From assembly GCA_001643675.2 (NCBI GenBank), contig LSRY02000036.1:56001-120000 (forward strand): a stretch of 64,000 nucleotides of DNA, written 5' to 3'. The DNA is from Monocercomonoides exilis (taxonomy: Eukaryota; Preaxostyla; Oxymonadida; Polymastigidae). The notes beneath the pieces are model-generated. The model did not search any database and was not told where the DNA came from. It saw only the letters and a list, made by a program, of their open reading frames with translations. Made by a program: the position numbers and the translations under genes. The first letter of the stretch is position 1, and each line of letters starts with the position of its first letter. Positions 20,730 to 30,986 of this stretch are shown here, piece after piece.

Positions 20730-22509
20730 TTCAAAATAGAAATTTGAAATGAATGCCTGGATTACGGATTAGATCATTTAGATCAAATACTTTATAAACA
20801 AATATTCATTATTATTCAATCACAAATAGTTCATGATTGTAAATACTTTGAGTTATCTGAAAAAATAAAATTGTGACATTTTTTTTTTGAATTAATGGTC
20901 GTCCAATCATTTTATTTGAAACAATTTGAATAAATTTTTAAATTAATCCAAACGCTCTATCTTCAAAACAATTCCATCTTTTAGAAAAGATGAATTTGCA
21001 AATACAAATAAATTCATGATTCAGTCAATTATTAAAAATACGTCTTTATGAGAAAATGTTGTGGAACAAGTATTCATTTGCTTTCATTGTAAAGAAAAAA
21101 TCGATTTCTTTTTTGTCACAAAAGAATGCATGCTTTTGTATGCAATATAACAAACAGTACTTCTGCTCCTTTTGCTTTTGTTCTGAATTTTGAAAATTGT
21201 TGCTGCTTGGAAAGTTCTGCTTGACAAGTTTATTGGAGAAGAGAGGTTTGAAGTTAATTGATAATAAAGTTTTTTTTTTGAAATTTCGAATATTGTTGAT
21301 ATGCATTGTTTTCAGCGCAGTAGATGGAAATTAATGAAAATGAATGAAAGCTGGATATCTCGTTATGAAGGGTGACCAACGAGTTGGGAGAGCGAATTCA
21401 AACGAAAAGTGCCCAGGGTGAAGGAATTGGGAAGGGAATTGGAGATGATATTTTTTGATGAAAAACAGGATATTTTTCAATGATGAGGGTGGAATTTGAG
21501 CAAAATGCATAAATTTCACATTTTTCAGAAGAGCAAGAAATCGATGCACTTGATGGAGAAACAATTGATGGAAAGGATGATTTGCGAATCAAAAGATGAG
21601 GAACTTGAAAACGGAAGGAATAGTGAAATGAAATTAAGAAAGCTGGTGTCAATGGAATAAAATATAGATATTGACTTTTAAATTTATTCTGAAGGTTTGT
21701 TATTGTTATTTATTTTGAAGTGATTATTGTTTTTTCATTTAGGTTGCTGAAAAAGCGAAATATAAGATGACTTTGAAGATGATAGAGAAGACATTTAATT
21801 TTCACAACAGCAACTCAGATGGACAAATTCTTAGAACTTCAATTTGGATGGCGTAAGACAACTTTTTTGAGAGGGCCTTTCATTTTTTTGTTTGTGAACC
21901 CAGATCAACTCTGGTGAGAAGACAAAGGGATGAAAAAAGCGAATAAAAATTGCATGTTCAGCTGAATCGACAGGAAAACGTTGTGAAAATACATCAGTCG
22001 AAGATTTATCTGCATCGAAGTCATTCCATCTGTTAGTGCACCAGTTGCATCAGAAACATTTCAATGGCCAATGGATGTTTCATTCAACAATAAAATGTTT
22101 TTACTGAAAGTACTGTTAATTTTGGCGGTTCTTGTTTTGCCGAATATTCTGCTGGAAATGCTGCTGACTTCTTCTTCTTTGGTTCAAATTCACCACAAGC
22201 CACGCCAACAGAGAGAGAGAAAGAGAGAGAGAAATTTTATTCACAACATCTGCTCATCTTCTTCTTCATATTTTATTGCCAATTGCCGTATTTAACTATC
22301 TTCTTCAGCTTCATCTTCATCTTCCGCCTTCTTTGAGATACGAAATGAGCGTAAATTGAGTGAATTTGCACAAAGTCCATTCATTTTGAGCATTACTCGA
22401 AAAGACATCGCTTTTGGAGATTCTTTTATTGGAAAACATTTCTGACCTTCACATCAACAAAGATGAATGAAACAAAGAGAAGATGGCTAAAGATTAACAA
22501 AGTAACACA
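20730..22509. other. Intergenic with decayed coding traces
   Basis: 21320-21660 (plus) looks like eroded coding sequence (GC near exon level, many stops) and has an open minus strand, but no protein was recognised. 22071-22295 has a hydrophobic open frame (VLLILAVLVLPNILLEMLL) without other support. The remainder is AT-rich. Confidence 0.35.
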
Positions 22510-22866
22510 GTGAAGACTAGGAAATCAGCCCAATCGAAAAGAGAGACAAGTCACTTTCACAGAAACGCGTCTGAATCTTCTTCTTCTTTTTCTTCTTCTT
22601 CTTCTTCTTCTTCTTCTTCTCCTTCTTCTTCTTCTTCTCCTTCTCCTTCTCCTTCTCCTTCTCCTTCTTCTTCTTCCTCTTCCTCTTTTTCCTCCTCCTC
22701 CTCCTCTTCTTCTTCTTCTTCTTCTTCTTCTTCTTCTTCGTCTTCTTCTTCTTCTTCATATTCTTCTTCTTCTTCTTCTTCTTCTTCTTCTTCTTCTTCT
22801 TCTCCTTCTCTTTCTCCTCCTTCTTCTTCTTTTTCACCTTTTTCTTCTTCTCCTTCGTATTTTTCT

Positions 22867-22898
<32 letters not shown>

Positions 22899-23169
22899 CT
22901 CTTCATCGTTATCATCTTCAGCTGCAATGCCTGCTAATTTCATTTGGCTGAGCTACGAACAAGACGAGCTCTTCAAACACAACTTCGATGAACGGTACAA
23001 GATATTCTATATGCACATTGATCCTTCAATGCTGGTTGAGATTATGTTGAAACAGAAAGAGAAGGAAGAGAAGGAAGAGAAGAAGAAAAAGATCAAAAAA
23101 GAAGAAGTTAGAGAGAGAAAGTTATATTTCTATTTCTTCTTCTTCTTCTTCTTCTTCTTCAATTTTTAG
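22510..23169 (+). pseudogene. Ser-tract open frame with short unique segment
   Basis: An open frame of 219 codons. About 110 codons are Ser from a TCT/TCC microsatellite (22575-22915). After it comes unique sequence, AAMPANFIWLSYEQDELFKH then FDERYKIFYMHIDPSML, ending in Lys/Glu and Phe tracts. Only that 45-residue segment has protein-like complexity. No ATG with context was identified and no family was recognised; it is probably an exon remnant. Confidence 0.3.
22575..22915. repeat. TCT/TCC microsatellite, about 340 bp
   Basis: Polypyrimidine on the plus strand. The minus strand reads as long Glu or Lys tracts in two frames, which are artefacts. Confidence 0.9.
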
Positions 23170-24626
23170 AGAAGGAGGAATGATTATAAAATATATTCAA
23201 TCAACAGAAGAAGAAGAGAAGGAAGAGAAGGAAGGGACGGGAAAAGCACAGCTTTTTGTGCACATTCCAGTTGATAACAGAAATGTGGAGGTGGAAAAAG
23301 AAAAGTAAGAGGGAAAGAGGGAAGATGAGAGCGAAGGTATTTTTGTGACAACAGCAACAGAAACAGAAACAACAGAAAGTGAACGATGTTGGAGCAAAGC
23401 AAGGGACATTCAGAAGGGAATGACAGATTCAAAATGATGTGAGGCGCCCGACTTTGTTTTTTGTCAAAGAAGCTGCGATGCCCCAGCCTTTGCTTTCTCT
23501 CAGCCACACACAAGCACAGCCAGTTCAGCTGCAAAAGACGGCTCAGCTCAACAAACTGCAAAGGAAAGCAATCAACTCGCTGCTTTCTGCTCTCCAAAAA
23601 GACATGTGTGACATGTGTGACATCCGCAGTGTCTGTTCCATTGCATCTGCTTTTTCCTTTCTCCTTCGGAATGGACGATGAATTGGATGGTCTGTTTCTG
23701 TCGATGCTTCACTCGCCTTCTTCTGCTGGCTCAACAGTCTTGCAGCTGCATCAGATGTTGCTGTGTATTCAATCGCATTCTGCTGCCTTTTTTGTTCATT
23801 CAGGATTGACACACGACGTGGCAGGCAGAACAGAACAGGACAGCTCAGATTGTTTTGGCACTCACAATTTGGCAAAGGAAAAAATTCTCAATCAATCCAT
23901 ATTTTTTTAATTCAGAAGGGGAAGGAATAATTGTTGAAAAGGAACTTTTTTTTGTTATTTTTGACATGCATTTCAATTTTTATCATTTTATTTTATTTTC
24001 CATGAAAAAGAGGATGGAAATGAGTCAATGAGAAGGACAAATTATTTTCATCTGAATGAATTTTGAGTTTATTTTATTTTATTTTTAATTTTATTTTATT
24101 TGAAAAATGAACAGGCTGACGAAAAGTGTTTGTGCAATGGAATTCTGTCTGTGGAAAAGCTTGTTTAAAAAGAAATTGTTTTGCAATAAATAAATAAATA
24201 AATGCAAACACTGCTTTCACAGATTATTTGGGAAATAAAAATGAAAACGAAAAAGACTCAACAGAAAGAGAATGAATGCTTTTGAATAATTCTTGCGTCA
24301 CAATTCATAGAAACATCAACAAAAATAACCAAAATCGACAAATTACAGTGTTGATTTCTCTTTCAAAAAGCTTTCAAAATCAAAATGAAACAAATAAATC
24401 TCCAATAAATAACAGAATTGTCACAGATGTTTCCAAGGCACCTGCCAATATAAAAAAATAAATAAATAAATAATAAATAAAATAAAATTTGATAGAGGAA
24501 TAACAAAAGAAATCTTTGTAACTCTCACAATTTACGATTAAAAGTCTGAATAAAAAAAAAAGAGAGAGAGAGAATAAAATAAAATAAAATAAATGAATGA
24601 ACAAAATGATATAAACACATGATTCA
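23170..24626. other. No confident gene
   Basis: 23439-23910 is GC-richer and open in several frames on both strands (for example LQKTAQLNKLQRKAINSLLS) but not recognisable; it may be decayed exon sequence. 23930-24620 is AT-rich with AAAT and AG microsatellites. Confidence 0.35.
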
Positions 24627-25966
24627 TCACCAAAGATAATAATCTTCAATGTTTTTAATCAACAAATGGTCGCCAAATATCCCAACAGTTTTAAAATAGC
24701 GCATCTTGACAATGCAATCTTCATATCCTTCCTCTTCCATCTTTTCAATCACTTTTTTTTTCGTCTCTTTTCGTTTTGCCTTTTCACTTTCATTTTCACT
24801 TTCTCCTTCTCTTTCACTCTCCATCTTCTCATTCAATCTTTCACAGACATTCTTGAAAAAGCGCTCGCAATCATCAATTATCAAAAACTTTTCATTTGAA
24901 CTGTTCATTTTCGAAAAAACAACTTCGGCTGCACCATTTTTCAGCAGATCATAAATATTCACAGCTCTGTTAAATGTTGCCCATGTCAATGTATCAACAC
25001 ACGTATCACAAACTTCTCTGTCACATTCATTTCCTGCTCGAAATATCTGAACAATGTCCCTGACAAGCTCAACATGCTCTTCACCCCACAAATCGCATGA
25101 GTAAAAATAAGACTGCAACACTCTCACCCACCTCTTTATTATCATCGTTTCTTCTTTATCTTTCCCTCTTTTGTCTTCATCTTTAATCTTCCAATCCACA
25201 CTTCTTGTCAGCTCTTTCAATTCTCTTGTTGCTTCCTTCACAAAATGCAGATCAATCACGAAAATATCTTCCAAATTTTTGTTTTTATGTAATCTGTTGA
25301 TCAAAAACTCCCAAGCCGACTGGTAAGCAAGGCGAGTAAGATTTTCATGCTCTTGATGATACTGTATGATTTTTATCATTTCCATAAAATACAATTCTTC
25401 TGGAACATCCTGAAAAAAAAAAGAGAGAGAATAAATAAAAAATAAAATGAAGTTGGCGGTTCTCATACACTATATTCTCCAATGTAACTTAACGCAAAGA
25501 AAGCCATTTCCACCTCTTTATGAATTTCCTCGCTTTCCTCCTTGTTTAATGCAGCTATCAAAAGACAACGCACACAAATCACTAGCAGATCATCGCTGAT
25601 CGTTTCATATGCTAAGAGCCAAAAAATATAGCATTCACAAAGATCAGTCAAAAGTTTCTCATCCTTTCCCTCTATTTTCTTTCCCTCTTCAGCAATCATC
25701 CTCTCAAATCTTTTCTTCAAGGAATCATCCGTAAAAATTTGGCGGTCTCTAAATTCTTTCGCATTCTCGAATCCAGCATGCTTCAATAACATTAGGGCTT
25801 TTTCAAAAGGACACTGTTTTAATTCTATCAATTTGTAATCTTCATCGAATTCTTCTTTCGAGAAAAATAGCTTCAATTCTTCTTTTTCCATATTCTTCAG
25901 CATTTTATTCATCTCTTCTCTCATCAGACTTTGTTCTTCTTCAGCAGAATCCATTTCTGAAAACAT
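24627..25966 (-). CDS. Oxymonad lineage-specific family protein, paralog 1
   Basis: Two exons: 25966-25469 and 25409-24627 (TGA), with a 59-bp intron GTATGA...TTTCAG at phase 0. About 426 residues, acidic and helical. Conserved marks shared with the copy at 47206-48531 include FSKEEFDE, PFEKALxLLKH, EGKDEKLLxDLCECY, then in exon 2 LTRLAYQSAWxFLI, a RE-x-x-x-ELxEL-x-x-VDWK motif and EEEGYED near the end. The start MFSEMDSAEEE is chosen because it matches MFPEFDFAEEE of the paralog; an upstream ATG at 26008 exists. From memory this family is abundant in Monocercomonoides predictions and is annotated only as hypothetical. The helical repetitive pattern hints at an alpha-solenoid, but no function is known. 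Confidence 0.75.
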
Positions 25967-26026
25967 TTCTTTTGTTAGAGAATTTGTTGATTCGCAACTC
26001 TTTATCATATTTAAAACAGAGCTCAA

Positions 26027-26940
26027 TTAATGGGCTTTGTCGATCATTTTAATTAAACGATCAGAGCTGCTTGTTGATATGGAAAATAATCCAAAATGTT
26101 TGACAAATAATATTGAAAATCGAAATTTATTTATTCTTAATTTTGAATCCAAAAACTTGTCAATTATTGTTTTTTGTGAAAAAAAAATAATTGAAAATAT
26201 TTTGTTGTTGAATGAGGAATATTTACAGATAATAAGGAACATTCTGCTTTTCTTTTCATTCATTTTTACGTTTTCACCAAAAGATCATCTTTTAAAACAC
26301 AAATAACAAAAAAAATCAAAGTTTTAATTCTTTGACATATCCAATTATTCAAAATGAACACATAATTCACTTTTCTATTTGTAATTTAAATAATAAAAAA
26401 CCATTCCTTGTTTATTTTTTGAGAGAAAAGAATATTTTTATTCAAATTAAAAAAATAGTGTGAAAATATCAAAAGAAATAATTACAAACGCATAAAAAAA
26501 GATAAAATGAAAGATGACAAACATGTTGAACAAAACTTTTCGAAGAAAAAATGATGAAAGAATTTGAAAGATGTATTTGTTTGAAATTTTGTATTTTTCA
26601 ATAGAAAAAGCAATGTTTTTTTTTCTTTCTTCTTCAGCTGAAACTTCATTTCAAAGTCTTCAATCCAACTATGTGCCAAAATGCATCAGAAAACAATGCA
26701 TGAAATGTCAGGGAGACAACAGGAAATAGAAACAATAAAAGCATAAATTTCATTTATCTTTCTCAATTGTCATGATATCAAATCTATCTTGCTTCCTTTT
26801 CCATCAACAGCTCTTTTTCATTCATCTTTACACTCCAAAATTATTCGAATCCCTTTTCTGTTTATTATTAATCAGAAATCACTTCCAAGACACGTGAAGT
26901 CTTCTCTTCACTCCATCTGAATAAACTCTTCTTTCTTCAT
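26027..26940. other. Intergenic, AT-rich, no gene seen
   Basis: Low-complexity AT-rich DNA. Short open frames at 26027-26306 and 26482-26679 have AT-biased composition and were not retained. Confidence 0.45.
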
Positions 26941-26984
26941 TATCCACATTTTCTTCTTTTGCACAAAAAACTCCCTCATTTCTC

Positions 26985-27660
26985 TTCCCTCATTCACTTG
27001 TCTCTCCCTTTCCATCAGCAACTGCACCATCACCAACATCAACTCAGAACAGTTGAGCCAACAGACTGCCACAGATGGCGGGTGCATCTCATTCGCCTCA
27101 TCTGCCCCTGCCAACTCCTTTTCAGTGAGGGACACAACCTTCTCCACCTGCTCTGTGAGCGAGGATACAAGTTCTGGAGGAAGAGGCGGTGCTCTCATGA
27201 TCGAGTACAAGGATGATTCACAAGTGTCAGAATCCTCCATTTCCATTACCAATATCATGTTTTCAGCTAACAAGGCGAGTGTCGGAAGAGATATGTATTT
27301 TGTATGTAAGTCCTTTGTTGCTTCTGTGAACAAATCTTCCTTCGCTTTGATTAAAAGCATCACCCAGAAGAATAACTTTGTTGTTAAACATGATAGAACA
27401 GAGTCATTCGGTGATTGGAATGTCGATCTGTTTATATTTCTCGACGGGCATACAGCTGACAATGAATACGTGGATGGTCATCTTGACATCAAAGCAATGT
27501 ATTGCGAGTTGGAAAAGACTCTCTACAAGAGCACGCGCAATGTGATGTGTCTTCTGAAGAAGGTGCAGATCATAAGGCAGAAATCATTTCATCAGCTGAC
27601 TTGTCGGTGAATTTATATGCAAACGATAGCAAAGTCGAAGATATTTGAAGAGAAGGCACA
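26985..27660 (+). pseudogene. Relic of beta-helix surface-protein family
   Basis: The plus frame reads NCTITNINSEQLSQQTATDGG, then FSTCSVSEDTSSGGRGGAL, ANKASVGRDMYFVC and WNVDLFIFLDGH, followed by CELEKTLYKSTRN. GGCI/GGRGGAL turns, N-K-A-x-x-GRD and the DLFIFL segment are those I recall in large beta-helix surface proteins of Monocercomonoides, related in style to the intact gene at 50359-53402. Both ends break off: no signal peptide, no membrane anchor, stops after LTCR at 27608. A fragment of an eroded gene is the best reading. Confidence 0.55.
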
Positions 27661-28900
27661 AACACAAAATATAAGAAATTGACTCAAAAACACTTTTGAT
27701 GGATTAATCATTTCATGTGTGTAAATTTGGATGCTTCATAGAATTTTCTGTTAAATATGCCTTTTCAAATAAATAAGTTTCCCTCATCGTTTCATCTTCT
27801 CCGACATATTGAAGGCGTGTGACGTTGTGTAACCTGCCGAACGCTATTTTTGAGCTCATTCATTTCATAAAAGAATTGCTCTAATACTCTTTCTTTTTAA
27901 TCTGCGCCTCTTTCAGCTTCCAAATAAAAAAAGGCAAAATCGTCCTCCTTTTTTGAGTTCGCTCCGACTGATCAGCTTTTTTCGACTCGAAATCACCTCT
28001 ATTGCTATTTAAATTTGGCTACATTTTGTAATAGAATGAATAATCCTTTTGTGCTTCCGAAAAGAAAATAAAAGACGAGGCTTATCCCTGAATTTGACGA
28101 AAGTTGAATGAAACGAATACAAAATCATTTTTTGTTGCTCATCGAATAAGGTGTTAAAGAAAAAAAAAGAAATATATGAAATGAAATAAATTCGTTCAAA
28201 TCTCCTTTTTTTATCCAATCACACTAATAATGAATGAAAAATGAAATAAAGATTCCTTTTATAACTGACCATGGAGAAGAAATGAGAATGAAAGAATATT
28301 TGATTCATTTAAGAAGCTTTGTTGATTGAAATCCACAAATGAATCAGAAGGTTGATAGTCTGCAAGAACAAAAAGTTAGAGGAATTGTCAAAGATGTTTA
28401 AAAAAAAAAAAGAAGGCAAGGTGATGGAGTATTTCATTAATAATCCAATGGAATTTGTGAAGTGAATGATTCAAAGGCTTAATGCGATGACGTTGAAAAA
28501 ATGAAAATGTCTCATCTGAATTATTCAGTTCAAGTTGACTTGAAAATCGGAATCCAAATATTGTGTTTGATAATTTGTAATGAATCAATGAAGATTGACA
28601 TCTGTTTCTCATTGGCTGACTTTGAATAATAATCTTGACTTTTTAAAAAGAGAAAAATGATGTTTATCCTTTTGAGTTGACGATACAAACGAACAAAACA
28701 TCATTTGAGGATATTGGAAAAAAAAATATGAAAAAAAAAGGTTGGGATGAAGAAGAAGAAGAGGTAGAGCAACAGCTTGTAATGCGGAGGGACTTCTGTG
28801 TGAGTGAACAAAAGTCTGTGGCGGGAGATGAATTGAAAAGGGCTTCAGTGGAGTTCCAACAAAAAAAGAAGAGGCAGACAATTGAGAGTGTGGTTAGGAA
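27661..28900. other. No confident gene
   Basis: 28677-28916 (plus) is an open Lys/Glu-rich frame (DEEEEEVEQQLVMRRDF, then ELKRASVEFQQKKKR) that may be decayed coding sequence. The rest is AT-rich. Nothing recognised. Confidence 0.35.
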
Positions 28901-29349
28901 GAAAAAGGAGAGGTAATAATTGTCGAAGAGGCTGTGATGTTTTGAGTGTGCAACTAAGTGGATGAGAATGAACTGTCGAATGAGTTGAATGTCTGCAGTT
29001 GTTCATCATCATTTTCATCGTCTCCTTCTTTTCTTCCCATGTCCCTCCTTCTCCTTTCTGTTGCTGCATGTGCAAGTTTTGTACCGAAAGAGTCAATTTG
29101 CGATGTGCAAAACTCGTCTTTATCCTTCGTCTTCGTCTTCGCTTTTTGCTCTTCCTGTTGTCTCCCTTTCCTCTGCTCTGTACTCGATTTGCTTCTGAAA
29201 TCCACATTCTTTGCCTCCTCCATTTGAACACATCCTCCATGTTCCTTTTAAGTACCATAAAACAAGAGGATGAATGCAATGAACATGGCAGTGCCTTCTT
29301 CCTTCCACACGAATTCACACCATTCGGCACAAAAGCAACGTGGTAACCT

Positions 29350-29919
29350 TTCTAAGTGCTGAAGCAGAGCGGAATGTACCTCTGTTGAAGAGGAAAACAG
29401 TTCAAATGCACATTCAGCGAAGCTCCATAAGGCATTAATGGAGATGATAATGCTGCTGCTGACAATGACGACGAAGAAGAATAAGAATGGGAAGGAGAAG
29501 AAGAAGAAGAGGGAAATGAACAGGGCGATCTGTTTGAAGATAGAGAAATCTGCGGGATCTGAACAGATCCTGATATTCCATCTCTGACAGCTGAAAGAGA
29601 AGTGTCTGTCTTGTCTTGCTCAGCCAATGAGCTGCATATGCAATCAGAGCGAATTCGTAAAGATAGCAGGAAAGCTGCAGTCTTTTGCTGTGTGTTTCGT
29701 GTAGCTTCCAAAGCAATTGAACAAATACTCTTGGCTTGGGTTTCTTATTGTGTTTAAATCGATGCTCACATTGCATGCCACCAATTGACCGCTTGCCACA
29801 CTCATTCCACACAGATTGATTGTGTCACTTCCACCCACCCCAACATTCCGATCTTTCATCTCGACACTCGGCCAATCCTTCTTTTCTGTATGTTGGTAAC
29901 CATTATTATAACGGCACAC
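29350..29919 (-). pseudogene. Second relic of beta-helix surface-protein family
   Basis: The minus frame contains VEMKDRNVGVGGSDTINLCG followed by YLFNCFGSYTKHTAKDCSF and then, after frame changes, a Ser-rich segment. The RxVGVGGxDTxxLCG block and F-x-C-x-GSY resemble domain starts I recall in the same oxymonad surface family, where CG precedes a run of beta-helix turns. No long open frame remains. Confidence 0.4.
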
Positions 29920-30986
29920 TCTCGTATCATTGCTATTCGTTGAATATTATTCGTAGAACGGATTGTTGGATGAAAAAAGTTTATTTCCATCAGAAAAATA
30001 CACATCATGACCAAATGGAGTTGAGTTAGTGCATCAACGATCGTGGAAGAAAAAGAAATAACAATAAATGTAGTTACTTGGAGCTATTTGTTGGTATGAA
30101 TTTAAATACAATCCTCCTCCATATGCAGTTGCTGAACAAGAAATAAATTGAATGCTCCTCATTACGAATGCTATTGGAATATTTAAACAGCGCATTTCTC
30201 CTGTATTTCAACCTGCAAGTGATAGTCCCGTGAATAAGCTCTCGAACATACAAGCACTCTTTCCTTTGTCTTTTTCCGTTCCAATAAAGCTTTCAAAACC
30301 TGAAATTTTCCGGGAAGAATTCCTTTTGGCAAACTGATTTGAATGATGATTTTTTCGCAATTCTTGGAATATGTCCAATGAATAATTAGTTGACTTATTT
30401 TCCTTTCATTCTTTTATTATCTCTTTTTCCTTCATTGAGTAATATTCAGCCTATACTGCATGTTAACGTTCCACATTCATATTTTTGAAAATATAGCCTT
30501 TTCGATTTGTAGTATTTCATGCAATTTCATTCGATCTCAAATGCTGTTATTCAGGACAACAGATTAACACTTTTTAATTTATGACCATAACTGTTAAACA
30601 AAAATTTTCAGAATTGAACATTCACGAAAAAATATTGTTTATTTTACAAAATATGTTCTGTTTTTTCAGAACATTCGAGTTGACAAAAAGGATCATAAAA
30701 ATTTTTGTTCATGGATTAATTGGAATAAACTAGGTCTTTCTGGAATAAATTTTTTCAATTCGAATAAACTGGCGTTATCTGGAATAAACTTTGTTTATTC
30801 GAATTATTATTTTTATTTCAATAAAATTTTCTTTATCCAATTCCATCTAATTAACTTTTGATTTTTCAAATTCGAAATATTGGGAAAACCCATTACAAAA
30901 CATATTTATTGAAAGATCAAACATATTTGTTGAATTACTTGTTTTCAAGCAATAAGCAATTGCAGTTCACATAAAATAGCAAGGAA
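29920..30986. other. Intergenic, no gene seen
   Basis: AT-rich. A weak imperfect inverted pair around 30715-30860 (GGAATAAAC-type motifs) is noted but not called. Confidence 0.4.

Noticed and set aside
22517-22943. Minus-strand poly-Lys and poly-Glu frames
   Set aside because: Antisense of the TCT/TCC repeat.
26908-27462. Minus-strand frame of 184 codons
   Set aside because: It lies opposite the beta-helix relic, whose plus frame shows the family motifs; the minus reading has none.
30715-30870. Imperfect inverted repeat with GGAATAAAC motifs
   Set aside because: Matches are short and could be chance in AT-rich DNA; no target duplication or length conservation.
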